Under the pieces are notes generated by a model that worked only from the letters and a program-made list of their open reading frames with translations, had not been told where the DNA came from and made no database searches. A program made the translations under genes and the position numbers. DNA of 64,000 bases, taken from positions 1,426,001-1,490,000 of the forward strand of contig NZ_FNEQ01000001.1 of NCBI RefSeq assembly GCF_900100205.1, given 5' to 3'. Below are positions 37,384 through 45,859 of the stretch, piece by piece. The DNA comes from Duganella sp. OV510 (lineage in GTDB: Bacteria > Pseudomonadota > Gammaproteobacteria > Burkholderiales > Burkholderiaceae_D). Within the stretch, counting starts at the first letter, position 1. Each line of letters begins with the position of its first letter.

Positions 37384-38031
37384 TTAGATGACGTTAGCCA
37401 ACCATGGTTGGTTTGCCAGATGGCGCTCTTCGAATGCACGGATAGTGTCGGCGTGGCGCAGCGTCAGGCCGATATCGTCGAGCCCGTTCATCAGGCAGTA
37501 TTTGCGGAAGGCGTCGATCTCGAATGGGTAGGAGACGCTGCCATTGCTGGTGGAAATGCGCTGCTGCTCAAGGTCGACCACCAGTTTGTATCCGGGGAAA
37601 GCCTTGACTTCGTTGAACAGATGATCAATCTGCGCTTCACTCAAAACGATCGGCAGCAAGCCGCTCTTGAAACAGTTGTTGAAGAAGATGTCGGCAAACG
37701 ACGGCGCCACCACGGCGCGGAAGCCGTACTGGTCGAGCGCCCACGGCGCGTGCTCGCGCGACGAGCCGCAGCCGAAATTCTTGCGGGTCAGCAGGATCGA
37801 CGCGCCCTGGTAGCGCGGCTCGTTCAGCACGAAGTCCGGATTCAGCGGACGCTGGCTGTTGTCCATGCCGGGTTCGCCGTGGTCGAGGTAGCGCCACTCG
37901 TCAAACAGGTTGGGGCCGAAGCCGGTGCGGTGAATGGACTTCAGGAACTGCTTCGGGATGATGGCGTCGGTATCGACATTGGCGCGATCCAGCGGCGCGA
38001 CCAGCCCTTCATAAATGGTAAATTTTTCCAT
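37384..38031 (-). CDS. leuD: 3-Isopropylmalate dehydratase small subunit
   Basis: The 215-residue protein starts [30 protein letters not shown], with the swivel-domain motif [14 protein letters not shown]. It forms the isomerase with LeuC. The two subunit genes are separated here by a small lipoprotein gene; leuB follows after 8 bp. Confidence 0.97.
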   Translation of the reverse strand: MEKFTIYEGLVAPLDRANVDTDAIIPKQFLKSIHRTGFGPNLFDEWRYLDHGEPGMDNSQRPLNPDFVLNEPRYQGASILLTRKNFGCGSSREHAPWALDQYGFRAVVAPSFADIFFNNCFKSGLLPIVLSEAQIDHLFNEVKAFPGYKLVVDLEQQRISTSNGSVSYPFEIDAFRKYCLMNGLDDIGLTLRHADTIRAFEERHLANQPWLANVI

Positions 38032-38070
38032 GATCGTTACTCTGTAGACGGGCGCCTGGCCCGCCGGTTT

Positions 38071-38196
38071 TTAATGGCCCGAGGCGCCCTGCACCGCTTG
38101 TCCCGCTCGCTGAATGTCCTTGCCGACACCGGAAACGGTGTTGCAGCCGGTCAGCACGAAGGTGGCGATAATGGTCAGTGCGAAGATCTTTTTCAT
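38071..38196 (-). CDS. Entericidin A/B-type small lipoprotein
   Basis: This 41-residue gene starts at ATG 38196: MKKIFALTIIATFVLTGC then NTVSGVGKDIQRAGQAVQGA. The lipobox LTGC and the NTVxGxGxDIxxxGxAI-like mature part identify an entericidin. Such peptides are anchored in the cell envelope after lipid modification of the Cys; EcnA/EcnB of E. coli form an antidote/toxin pair, but single copies like this have no proven role. It sits between leuC (48 bp upstream) and leuD (39 bp downstream) on the same strand and is probably cotranscribed. The upstream AAGGAACCC gives a ribosome-binding site. Confidence 0.9.
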   Translation of the reverse strand: MKKIFALTIIATFVLTGCNTVSGVGKDIQRAGQAVQGASGH

Positions 38197-38244
38197 GATG
38201 GGTTCCTTCCAGTTTTGGTGCGGCGCCTCAGCCGCGTTCTTGTA

Positions 38245-39645
38245 TCAGTGCAGTGCGCGTACGTCGACGAAGTGGCCGGCGATACCGGCTGCCGCAGCCA
38301 TGGCCGGCGACACCAGGTGGGTGCGGCCGCCCTGGCCCTGACGGCCTTCGAAGTTGCGGTTGGACGTCGATGCGCAGCGTTCGCCCGGTTCCAGGCGGTC
38401 GGCGTTCATCGCCAGACACATCGAGCAGCCTGGTTCGCGCCACTCGAAACCGGCATCCTTGAAGATACGGTCCAGGCCTTCGCGCTCGGCCTGCTCTTTG
38501 ACCAGGCCAGAGCCCGGCACCACCAGCGCCAGCTTGACGTTGGACGCGCGGTGCTTACCGCGCACCACGGCGGCGGCGGCACGCAAGTCTTCAATGCGCG
38601 AGTTGGTGCAGGAACCGATGAACACCTTGTCGATGCGGATATCTTCAATCGCGGTATTCGGCTTCAGGTTCATATAGACCAGTGCCTTTTCCATGGCGCT
38701 GCGCTTGACGCTGTCCTTTTCCTGGTCCGGGTCCGGCACACGGCCGTCAACCGGCAGCACCATTTCCGGCGAGGTGCCCCAGGTGACCTGCGGCTTGATC
38801 TCGGCAGCGTTCAGCGTCACCACCAGGTCGAATTTGGCGCCCGGATCGGTGTGCAGCGTGCGCCAGTAGGCCACCGCCAGCTCCCATTGCGGGCCGGCCG
38901 GCGAGAACGGACGGCCTTTGACATAATTGATGGTGGTGTCGTCAACGCCGATGATGCCGGCACGGGCGCCCGCCTCGATCGCCATATTGCAGACCGTCAT
39001 GCGGCCTTCCATCGACAGCGCGCGGATGGTGGAGCCGCCAAACTCGATACAGTAGCCATTGCCGCCGGCGGTGCCGATCTTGCCGATGATGGCCAGCACG
39101 ATGTCCTTGGAGGTGACGCCAGCCGGCAGCGCGCCGTTGACTTCCACCAGCATGGCCTTGGATTTTTTCTGCAGCAGCGTCTGGGTGGCCAGCACGTGTT
39201 CCACTTCCGAGGTGCCGATGCCGTGCGCCAGCGCGCCGAAGGCGCCATGGGTCGACGTATGCGAATCGCCGCACACCACGGTCATGCCCGGCAGCGTCGC
39301 GCCCTGCTCGGGGCCGATCACGTGCACGATGCCCTGGCGCTTGTCGTTCATGTTGAAGTAGGTCAGGCCGTAGGACTTGGCGTTGTTGTCAAGCGTTTCC
39401 ACTTGCAGGCGCGAGACCGGGTCGGCGATGCCTTCGGCGCGCGAGGTGGTCGGCACATTGTGGTCGGCCACGGCAAGGTTGGCCGACAGGCGCCATGGCT
39501 GGCGGTTGGCGGCGCGCAGGCCGTCAAATGCTTGCGGGCTGGTCACTTCGTGGACCAGGTGGCGGTCAATATAGAGGATGGTGGTGCCGTCTTCCTCGGT
39601 GTTGACGACGTGGGATTCCCAGAGTTTGTCGTAAAGCGTCTTCAT
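38245..39645 (-). CDS. leuC: 3-Isopropylmalate dehydratase large subunit
   Basis: The 466-residue aconitase-family enzyme begins [14 protein letters not shown] and has [17 protein letters not shown], the cluster cysteines in [13 protein letters not shown] and GCSMCLAMN, and [20 protein letters not shown] at the end. It carries a 4Fe-4S cluster and isomerises 2-isopropylmalate with LeuD. It is the first gene of the leu unit; about 190 bp of comparatively AT-rich sequence upstream should hold the promoter, but I cannot assign -35/-10 boxes with confidence. Confidence 0.97.
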   Translation of the reverse strand: MKTLYDKLWESHVVNTEEDGTTILYIDRHLVHEVTSPQAFDGLRAANRQPWRLSANLAVADHNVPTTSRAEGIADPVSRLQVETLDNNAKSYGLTYFNMNDKRQGIVHVIGPEQGATLPGMTVVCGDSHTSTHGAFGALAHGIGTSEVEHVLATQTLLQKKSKAMLVEVNGALPAGVTSKDIVLAIIGKIGTAGGNGYCIEFGGSTIRALSMEGRMTVCNMAIEAGARAGIIGVDDTTINYVKGRPFSPAGPQWELAVAYWRTLHTDPGAKFDLVVTLNAAEIKPQVTWGTSPEMVLPVDGRVPDPDQEKDSVKRSAMEKALVYMNLKPNTAIEDIRIDKVFIGSCTNSRIEDLRAAAAVVRGKHRASNVKLALVVPGSGLVKEQAEREGLDRIFKDAGFEWREPGCSMCLAMNADRLEPGERCASTSNRNFEGRQGQGGRTHLVSPAMAAAAGIAGHFVDVRALH

Positions 39646-39781
39646 GATGTCTTTATGCTACTGCTACTATTATCCAACTTGATTATGCCATATTGTGCAA
39701 TGCAATAGCAGCCACCGCTGTCCAGCCTCTTGAGCCCGACGCCTTCTGCCTACCGATCCACGTGGTATGACCCCTAAATAC

Positions 39782-39812
39782 AAAAAAGCCTGCGTGTGAA
39801 CGCAGGCTTTTT
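39782..39812 (-). terminator. Intrinsic terminator after cheA
   Basis: Arms AAAAAGCCTGCGT and ACGCAGGCTTTTT are perfect complements around a GTGA loop, 25 bp after the cheA stop. A/T runs on both sides would let it act in both directions. Confidence 0.9.
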
Positions 39813-39837
39813 AATCCTTCGGGCCTGATCTTCCGAC

Positions 39838-41736
39838 TCAGGCCGCCATGCGTACACTACCTCTACAACCGTCCATTAGGAACGATAGGCCTACCACTAG
39901 CACCAGCTCGCCCTCTGCAGAGCGCGCCGTGCCGGTAATGCCCTCGACGGTAATCGCGGTCATCGGTTTGATCACCAGGTCGGCAGTGCCATCGACCGCT
40001 TCCACAGCCAGGATGTACGGCTGTGGTGCCGAGACAACAATACCCACCTTCTCGCGGCAGCTGTCGTAGCCCAGCGAGTCGGCCAGCGAACGTACCGGCA
40101 GCGGACGGCCCTGATCCTTGAGCACCGGGGCGCCGCCGACTTCCATGAAGACTTCCGGCAGCTCGACCACACGCTGCACCACGGCCATCGGCAGCGCCAG
40201 CGCGGCGCCCGAGGTCGAAACCAGCATGGTCGGCACGATCGACAGCTCGATCGGCAGGCGGATCGAGAACTTGGTGCCCTTGCCCAGCTCGGACTCGATC
40301 TGGATCGCGCCGCGGTTCTTCTCCACGGCGGTCTTCACCACGTCCATGCCGACGCCGCGGCCGGACACGCTCGACGCCACTTCCTTGGTCGAGAAACCTG
40401 GCAAGAATACCAGTTGCAGGCAATCGTCGGTGGTTAACTGTGCCGATTCGGAGATCAGGCCCTTCTGCATCGCCTTCGCGCGCAGCTTGACCGGGTCCAT
40501 GCCCTTGCCGTCGTCCTGCAGCACGATCATGACGCTGTTGGCTTCCTGCCAGGCTTTCAGCTGGATGAAGGACTTGATCGGCTTGCCGGCGGCGATACGC
40601 TCTTCCGGCGTCTCGACGCCGTGGTCCAGCGAATTGCGCAGCATGTGCACCAGCGGATCGTACAGCGAGTCCACCACCACGCGGTCGACTTCGGTTTCCG
40701 CGCCTTCGATGTTCAGATCGACTTCCTTGCCCAGGTCCTTGGCCAGCTCGCGCACCAGGCGCGGGAATTTCTGGAACAGGCGGCCAACCGGCTGCATGCG
40801 GGTCGCCAGTGTGGCGCGTTGCAGTTCGGTCGAGTAGCGCGAGGCACGTTCCAGCGTTTCCGCCAGCGTTGCCATCAGCGTCTGCGCCTGGCCTTCAAAC
40901 TTGAATTGCAGCAGGCGTTCCAGCAGCACGGCAGCCTGGTTGGCGGCCTGTACCGATTCGCCAGCCACTTCCAGCAGCGCATCCAGCTTGACGGCGTCGA
41001 TACGGATCGATTCTTCCTTGGCCGGCGCGCTCTGCGGACGCTCTTCGCGCTTCTCGGCGGCTTCGCGGCGGGCAGCCGGGGCCGCCTTGACTTCGGCTGC
41101 GACAGCGGCAATTTCAGCAGCGCTTGGCGGCATCACGGCAGCAGCAATCGGCGCCGCAACCGCAGCCGGCGCAGGCGCCGAGCGGGTGAAGCTACCGGCT
41201 GGCACCACGGCTTCGTACATGCCTTCCCAGTCGAGGCCGTCGGCCGATGGCGCAGCGGCGGGCGCAGCCACGGCTACCGCAGCGGCCGGGGCTGGTGCTG
41301 GTGCCGGGGCTGGCGCAGGTGCAGGTGCGGCAGCGGCTGGCGCCGAGCCGGTCTTGCCGGCGATGGCGTCGTTCAGCAGCGTTTCCAGATCTTTCGGCAA
41401 GGCCGGCAGGCTGTCCGGCTCAGCGCCGTTGTTCAGCTCAGCCAGCTGGTCGGCCACAAAGCCCGAAGCTTGCAGTGCGGCTTCGATCGACAGCGGCGTT
41501 ACCGGCGCGGCGCCGGTACGCAGTGCGTCAAACAGATTTTCGGTCAGGTGGCAGGCGGTGACCATTGCTGGCAGGCCCATGAAACCGGCGCCGCCCTTGA
41601 TGGTGTGGAAGGAGCGGAACACCGCATTCAGCGTTTCCTTGTTTTCCGGATCGCGTTCGAGGCGCAGCAGGTGCTCCTCGACGTTGACCGCCAGATCCAT
41701 CGCCTCGACGACGAAATCCTTCAGCATATCGTCCAT
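39838..41736 (-). CDS. cheA: CheA-type chemotaxis histidine kinase lacking an obvious P2 domain
   Basis: The 632-residue kinase has an Hpt (P1) domain with the phosphorylated His at residue 44 (FRSFHTIKGGAGFMG), then a low-complexity Ala/Pro linker (about 130-240) where the CheY/CheB-binding P2 domain would be expected. Next come the P3 dimerisation helices (about 245-310), the ATPase domain with MLRNSLDHGVE (N box) and SGRGVGMDVV (G box), and a CheW-like P5 domain. It should autophosphorylate under receptor control. Its ATG overlaps the cheZ stop (TAATG), so both are coupled. No receptors, cheW or cheY lie nearby, so it may be a second, dedicated chemotaxis-like kinase or the core one of a split system. 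Confidence 0.9.
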   Translation of the reverse strand: MDDMLKDFVVEAMDLAVNVEEHLLRLERDPENKETLNAVFRSFHTIKGGAGFMGLPAMVTACHLTENLFDALRTGAAPVTPLSIEAALQASGFVADQLAELNNGAEPDSLPALPKDLETLLNDAIAGKTGSAPAAAAPAPAPAPAPAPAPAAAVAVAAPAAAPSADGLDWEGMYEAVVPAGSFTRSAPAPAAVAAPIAAAVMPPSAAEIAAVAAEVKAAPAARREAAEKREERPQSAPAKEESIRIDAVKLDALLEVAGESVQAANQAAVLLERLLQFKFEGQAQTLMATLAETLERASRYSTELQRATLATRMQPVGRLFQKFPRLVRELAKDLGKEVDLNIEGAETEVDRVVVDSLYDPLVHMLRNSLDHGVETPEERIAAGKPIKSFIQLKAWQEANSVMIVLQDDGKGMDPVKLRAKAMQKGLISESAQLTTDDCLQLVFLPGFSTKEVASSVSGRGVGMDVVKTAVEKNRGAIQIESELGKGTKFSIRLPIELSIVPTMLVSTSGAALALPMAVVQRVVELPEVFMEVGGAPVLKDQGRPLPVRSLADSLGYDSCREKVGIVVSAPQPYILAVEAVDGTADLVIKPMTAITVEGITGTARSAEGELVLVVGLSFLMDGCRGSVRMAA

Positions 41737-42563
41737 TAGAACCCCAGATCGGCAAGCAGATCGTCAACACTATCCTGATTCAGTGCCACCGTCGGCGCCG
41801 ACGGGCCGGACATCAGGGACACCTCTTTCTGGGCGATTTTCTCTTTGACCGCCGGTGGCGCATTGTCGCGCAGCAGCGTGGCCAGTTCACTCTCGACGGT
41901 TTTCGTGATGTTCACCACTTTCTTGATCAATTGACCGGTGATGTCCTGGAAGTCCTGGGCCATCATGATTTCCAGCAGGCGGGCTTTCTCGGTCTCGGTG
42001 GCGGCCGACACGGCGATGGCGAACTGCTGCGAGTCGCCGGCCAGCTGCTTGAACTGCTCCAGGCTGAGCTTGCCCGCGAACAGGTCGGCCCAGCGGTTTT
42101 CCATGTCTTTCGACTGTTTCGACAGGTTGTCCTGGTCAGGCATCGCCTCGTCCAGCGTGTTCAGCACCTTGTTGGCCGCCTGTTCGGTCAGCGTGGCCAC
42201 GTATTCCAGGCGGTCCTGGGCATCGTTGATCTGGGTCGACGCCTCGGTCAGCGCCTTGTCGTAGCCCAGCTCGCGCAGCGAATCGTGCAGCAGGCGCACA
42301 ATGCCACCCAGGCGTTCGAACATCGCCTTGCCTTCTTCCGGTTCACCTTCGCCCTCGCCTTCGGCGGCAACGGCAGCGGCGGCAGGAGCGGCAACCGCCA
42401 CCACCTCGGCCGGACGGGCGGCGGCGACTTCTTCAAACAGGCTTTCCAGGTCGTCTTCGGCACTGGCGGCTGCAGGCGCAGGCGCTGGAGCTGGCGCTGC
42501 GGTCTTGCTCTGAGCGGACACTTCTTCAAATAAGGCGTCGAAATCGTCAGCGGCGTTAGTCAT
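41736..42563 (-). CDS. cheZ: CheZ-type protein phosphatase
   Basis: The 275-residue protein has an Ala/Pro/Glu-rich N-terminal third, then the long CheZ helical hairpin with the catalytic Gln in IMMAQDFQDITGQLIKKVVNI and the C-terminal CheY-docking peptide DSVDDLLADLGF. CheZ dephosphorylates CheY-P. The motif DxxQ, needed for activity, is intact (DFQD..Q). It is directly followed by cheA with a 1-bp overlap. The first 25 and the 35-55 stretches both contain an FEEV repeat (DALFEEVSA, ESLFEEVAA). Confidence 0.93.
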   Translation of the reverse strand: MTNAADDFDALFEEVSAQSKTAAPAPAPAPAAASAEDDLESLFEEVAAARPAEVVAVAAPAAAAVAAEGEGEGEPEEGKAMFERLGGIVRLLHDSLRELGYDKALTEASTQINDAQDRLEYVATLTEQAANKVLNTLDEAMPDQDNLSKQSKDMENRWADLFAGKLSLEQFKQLAGDSQQFAIAVSAATETEKARLLEIMMAQDFQDITGQLIKKVVNITKTVESELATLLRDNAPPAVKEKIAQKEVSLMSGPSAPTVALNQDSVDDLLADLGF

Positions 42564-42740
42564 AATCCCTGCTTCTCCATATTGATAAGTTACTGCCTAA
42601 ACTTGCTGTATTTGGAGATACTAACATTGGATAGATCGCCGAGGAACGCCGCATGACACAAAAGTAGTGCTTTAGTGCAAAAAAAAGGTGTAAAACGCAT
42701 AAAAGCCCACACCCTGTCGCACAGCACAAAGCGCTTTTAT

Positions 42741-42754
42741 TTGATAAACATCAA
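42741..42754. promoter_or_regulatory. FNR/ANR-type box upstream of the universal stress gene
   Basis: TTGATAAACATCAA is a perfect TTGAT-N4-ATCAA site. Its centre is about 40 bp before the position where a TAATGT -10 element (42773-42778) would place transcription start, matching an activating class II site. The universal stress gene starts 75 bp downstream. Confidence 0.82.
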
Positions 42755-42828
42755 GTCTTTCCATCCTGTTAATAATGTAAATCGCGACTACAATAAAGTG
42801 GTGCGCTGATACTGAACGGAGGTTCATC

Positions 42829-43296
42829 ATGTACCGGAAAATCCTGATCACCACCGACGGCTCGGCCGTCTCCAGCAAGACCGCCTGCGCCGGCGTGCAG
42901 TTTGCCGAACAGCTGGGCGCCGAGGTGCTGGCGCTGTTCGTGGCGCCGGAATACCAGTACCCGATCTATGTGGAAATCATCCCGCCCAGCTACCCCAGCG
43001 AAGACGAATACCGCGCCGCCATGCAGCGCGCCGGCCAGGACCACACGCACGACATCGCCGAGTCCTGCGCCAGGCGCGGCGTGCGCTGCGAGACCATCAC
43101 CGCCTTCCACGAAAGCGCGGCGGCGAAAATCGTCGAGGTGGCGCAGCAGCACGGCTGCGACCTGATCTTCATGGGCTCGCACGGGCGCAGCGGCTGGGGC
43201 CAGCTGCTGCTGGGCAGCGTCACCAACAAGGTGTTGCAGCATTCCAGGATACCGGTGCTGGTGCACCGCCTGATCAAGGAACCGGGCAGCAAATAA
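42829..43296 (+). CDS. Universal stress protein (UspA family)
   Basis: The 155-residue protein begins MYRKILITTDGSAVSSKTA, the UspA fold start, and has the ATP-binding motif GSHGRSGWGQLLLGSVTNKVL (G-2x-G-9x-G-S/T type) near the C-terminus. Such proteins bind ATP and are induced by growth arrest and low oxygen. An AACGGAGG ribosome-binding site precedes ATG 42829. The perfect FNR-type box upstream suggests oxygen-dependent control, as for USP genes in other proteobacteria. Confidence 0.92.
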   Translation: MYRKILITTDGSAVSSKTACAGVQFAEQLGAEVLALFVAPEYQYPIYVEIIPPSYPSEDEYRAAMQRAGQDHTHDIAESCARRGVRCETITAFHESAAAKIVEVAQQHGCDLIFMGSHGRSGWGQLLLGSVTNKVLQHSRIPVLVHRLIKEPGSK

Positions 43297-43384
43297 CATC
43301 CGCGCGGCGCGTATTTTGTAGTAGGATCACAAGGTTAATTCAAGAGTAATAATACTTACTATTAATAAACTTTTGGTGACCCCC

Positions 43385-44029
43385 ATGATACGCATTGTGA
43401 TTGCCGACGACCACACCATCATGCGCGAAGGCCTGAAGCGCATCCTTGATGGCGCGCCGGACATCGACATCGTGGGCGAAGCCATCGACGGCTTCGAGGT
43501 GCTTGGCCATGTGCGCCAGGGCGGCTTCGACCTGTTGTTGCTGGACCTGTCGATGCCCGGCCGCAGCGGCGTCGACCTGATCCGCCAGATCAAGGCCGAG
43601 GCGCCCAAGCTGGCCATTCTGATCCTCACCATGCACGAGGAAGAACAATACGCGGTGCGCGCCATCCGCGCCGGCGCCCAGGGCTATCTGACCAAGGAAA
43701 GCGCCGGCACCCAGCTGGTGGGGGCGATCCGCAAGGTTGCCTCCGGCCGCCCCTATATCAGCACCGAAGTGGCCGAGCAGCTGGCGCTCAACATCATGAT
43801 GCCGCACGAGTCGCTGCTGCATAAACAGCTGTCGGACCGCGAGTTCGAGGTGTTCTCGCTGCTGGTGGCCGGGCGCTCGATTACCGAGATCGCCAACAGC
43901 CTGCACCTGAGCGTCAAGACCGTCAGCACCCACAAGACCCGCATCATGCAGAAGATGGGCATGAGCTCGCTGTCGGAAATGGTGCAGTACGCGGTCGCGC
44001 ACCGGCTGCTGTCCCCCTTCAAGACCTGA
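43385..44029 (+). CDS. NarL/FixJ-family response regulator
   Basis: The 214-residue protein has a receiver domain (acidic pair DD at 8-9, phospho-acceptor Asp54 in LLLLDLSMPG, Lys in YLTKESA) and a LuxR-type HTH (LSDREFEVFSLLVAGRSITEIA, then NSLHLSVKTVSTHKTRIMQKMG). It should bind DNA as a phosphorylated dimer. No sensor kinase is adjacent. It lies 88 bp after the universal stress gene and is followed by a Crp/Fnr regulator, so all three may serve redox or stress control. The start at ATG 43385 (MIRIVIADDH) is preferred over a GTG four codons upstream. Confidence 0.93.
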   Translation: MIRIVIADDHTIMREGLKRILDGAPDIDIVGEAIDGFEVLGHVRQGGFDLLLLDLSMPGRSGVDLIRQIKAEAPKLAILILTMHEEEQYAVRAIRAGAQGYLTKESAGTQLVGAIRKVASGRPYISTEVAEQLALNIMMPHESLLHKQLSDREFEVFSLLVAGRSITEIANSLHLSVKTVSTHKTRIMQKMGMSSLSEMVQYAVAHRLLSPFKT

Positions 44030-44173
44030 GAAGCAGGCTCGTCTGTAGGACTTATCCTACAAACACTAGCCTGACTCCTACCTCCAGATTCAGCCATTGC
44101 TGATATCTATCCTACCGCTGTGTTGGCATACTGAAACCATACCGTCCAGATACGTGCCCACAGGAGACCCGCC

Positions 44174-45025
44174 ATGCTGTCTACGCAAACGTCTGAAATT
44201 CGTCCGGCCTCGACGGCGCTGCAGTCGTCGATGGAAGCCGGCCGCCAGCGTCAAGGGCGGCTCTGGTCGAACCTGAAGGAAGTCTGCGACATCCTGCACA
44301 TCCCCGCCGCCAGCTCGATGGCCAACGAGGAACTGCTGTTCCAGCACGTGCAGTTCAAGACCGGCCAGCGCATCCACACCATCGGCCAGCCGTTCGACAC
44401 ACTGTACATTGTCAATTCCGGCTTCCTCAAAACCGTGCTGATCGACGAATACGGCAACGAACAGGTGCTCAGCTTCCCGATGAAGGGCGACATGCTGGGC
44501 GTCGACGGCATCCACACCCGCCACTACTCGTCGGAGGCGGTCGCGCTGTCGGACTGCGACCTGATCCTGCTGCCATTCAAGAAGCTTACCGCGCTGGGCC
44601 GCATCCACCTGGAACTGGAGAACATGATGTACGGCGTCATGAGTCGCGAACTGGTGCGCGAGCAGGCGATGATCGGCATGCTGGGCGCGCTCAGCGCCGA
44701 GGCGCGCGTAGCGCGCTTCCTGGTGGCACTGGCCGAACGCTTCGCGCAGATGGGCTATTCCAGCAAGCTGTTCAACCTGCGCATGACGCGCCACGAAATC
44801 GGCAGCTACCTTGGGCTGACGCTGGAAACCGTCAGCCGCACCTTGTCGGCCTTCAACGAAATCGGTCTGATCAGCGTCGACCAGCGCACCATCGGCATCA
44901 AAGATCCGGAAGCGCTGAAAACCCTGCGCCGCCTGCCGCCGTCGCGCAGCCGGGCCAGGCCCTCTACCGCCCGCAACAAGCGTGGCGCCACCGAACCGTC
45001 CGGGCAGTTGCTGGCGGCGTTGTAG
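44174..45025 (+). CDS. Crp/Fnr-family regulator without the Fnr cysteine cluster
   Basis: The 283-residue protein has a cyclic-nucleotide-binding-like domain (about 40-165, VQFKTGQRIHTIGQPFDTLYIVNSGF) and a Crp-type HTH with TRHEIGSYLGLTLETVSRTLSAF. The recognition helix ExxSR fits TTGAT...ATCAA half-sites like the one at 42741. Only two cysteines occur (residues 38 and 128), not the four needed for an Fnr 4Fe-4S cluster, so oxygen sensing would need another mechanism. The C-terminal 30 residues (PSRSRARPSTARNKRGAT) are basic and probably disordered. It is followed by an intrinsic terminator. Confidence 0.9.
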   Translation: MLSTQTSEIRPASTALQSSMEAGRQRQGRLWSNLKEVCDILHIPAASSMANEELLFQHVQFKTGQRIHTIGQPFDTLYIVNSGFLKTVLIDEYGNEQVLSFPMKGDMLGVDGIHTRHYSSEAVALSDCDLILLPFKKLTALGRIHLELENMMYGVMSRELVREQAMIGMLGALSAEARVARFLVALAERFAQMGYSSKLFNLRMTRHEIGSYLGLTLETVSRTLSAFNEIGLISVDQRTIGIKDPEALKTLRRLPPSRSRARPSTARNKRGATEPSGQLLAAL

Positions 45026-45060
45026 CATCTCAGTATTACCTCCCGCATTACCCAGCCTTG

Positions 45061-45087
45061 GGCCCGGTTTCCTGCCGGGCCATTTTT
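45061..45087 (+). terminator. Intrinsic terminator after the Crp/Fnr gene
   Basis: GGCCCGG and CCGGGCC arms with a TTTCCTG loop are followed by A and seven T. Confidence 0.9.
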
Positions 45088-45163
45088 TTATCGTCTAATT
45101 TTTTATCGTCTATATAACTGAAAAACGCTTGCATTCCTGTCCCGCTTCTACAATAATGAATGC

Positions 45164-45182
45164 AAATACGAATCATTCTTAT
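45164..45182. promoter_or_regulatory. Probable Fur box upstream of hemP
   Basis: AAATACGAATCATTCTTAT, 16 bp before the hemP start, resembles the degenerate Fur operator (AATCATT core with A/T-rich flanks). hemP is a classical Fur target, which supports the reading; the match is imperfect. Confidence 0.55.
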
Positions 45183-45198
45183 TTAAGGAGAAGCGAAG

Positions 45199-45399
45199 AT
45201 GATTACGACCACCCCTGCGATGCCCCCTGTAGTTGTTGCCCACCCAGTCGCCGCCGTTGCCGCGCAAGCGGTCAAGCCGGTCAAGCGCATCACCAGCGCC
45301 AGCCTGATGGACGGCGGCCGCGAGCTGGAAATCGAACATTCGGGCCGGGTCTACCGTCTGCGCATCACTCAGCTGAACAAGCTGATTCTCACCGCCTGA
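45199..45399 (+). CDS. hemP: Hemin uptake protein HemP
   Basis: The 66-residue protein has a variable N-terminal half rich in Val/Ala/Pro and the HemP core KRITSASLMDGGRELEIEHSG, then RVYRLRITQLNKLILTA (the R.YRLR.T...KLILTK pattern). HemP proteins are small, Fur-regulated and linked to haem acquisition; in some beta-proteobacteria HemP acts as a transcriptional activator of haem uptake. An AAGGAG ribosome-binding site lies 8 bases before ATG 45199 and a probable Fur box just upstream. No haem receptor or hmu genes follow; instead come an unknown gene and a DUF2325 gene. Confidence 0.92.
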   Translation: MITTTPAMPPVVVAHPVAAVAAQAVKPVKRITSASLMDGGRELEIEHSGRVYRLRITQLNKLILTA

Positions 45400-45422
45400 G
45401 TACCAGTTAACTGTGCGTTAAA

Positions 45423-45455
45423 GGGGCGCCGCCGCGCCCCACTCTCCCCCCCCCC
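45423..45455 (+). other. GC hairpin followed by a run of ten C
   Basis: A 7-base stem (GGGGCGC/GCGCCCC, loop of 4) at 45423-45440 lies after hemP and is followed by a homopolymer of ten C at 45446-45455, 56 bp before the next start codon. The hairpin has no T tract, so it is not a standard terminator; the C run is prone to slippage. Confidence 0.7.
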
Positions 45456-45511
45456 TTGAGTAGCCAGCCGCGTCCGCCAGCCAAACTCTCTTTCCGAACC
45501 AGGAGCGTCTG

Positions 45512-45844
45512 ATGGCCATCGAACATAGCAACCCGATTTTCCTCGCCCCATCGCATGGCGGCCACAATCCCGAACTGATGCTGTCGGCCGTGCTGCATCT
45601 GATGTCGCACTACACCGCCGGCAGCGACGATGCGGGTGGCTGCGTCAAGCTGGCCTCGGTCATCGAGCGCCACCTGAAAGCGCTGGCCACCCTGCCCGAC
45701 CTTTCGCCGGTGCTGAGCGCCACCTGCGCGCAACTGTCGGAACAGTGGGCAAGCGAGGTCGAGCGCAATATGCACGAGCAGGAAAAAACCAATTTCCTCA
45801 GCCGCATCATGGCACGCGCGCGCACCGCGCCGTCGGTGGCCTGA
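45512..45844 (+). CDS. Small protein of unknown function between hemP and the DUF2325 gene
   Basis: The 110-residue protein (MAIEHSNPIFLAPSHGGHNP) is not recognised. It is mainly helical, with two cysteines (positions 44 and 72) and a His-rich N-terminus, and no signal peptide or membrane helix. AGGAG precedes the start, and the gene ends 15 bp before the DUF2325 gene, so the two are cotranscribed. Its presence in a hemP-led unit suggests a link to iron or haem, but nothing in the sequence proves it. Confidence 0.7.
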   Translation: MAIEHSNPIFLAPSHGGHNPELMLSAVLHLMSHYTAGSDDAGGCVKLASVIERHLKALATLPDLSPVLSATCAQLSEQWASEVERNMHEQEKTNFLSRIMARARTAPSVA

Positions 45845-45859
45845 GGGAGCGTTCTGACC

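Noticed and set aside
42829..45025. A two-component system formed by the NarL-type regulator and a neighbour
   Set aside because: No histidine kinase lies within the neighbouring genes; CheA further left is convergent in function, not an evident partner.
45423..45440. GC hairpin after hemP as an intrinsic terminator
   Set aside because: It lacks a T tract; the following run is C, so I list it only as a structure.
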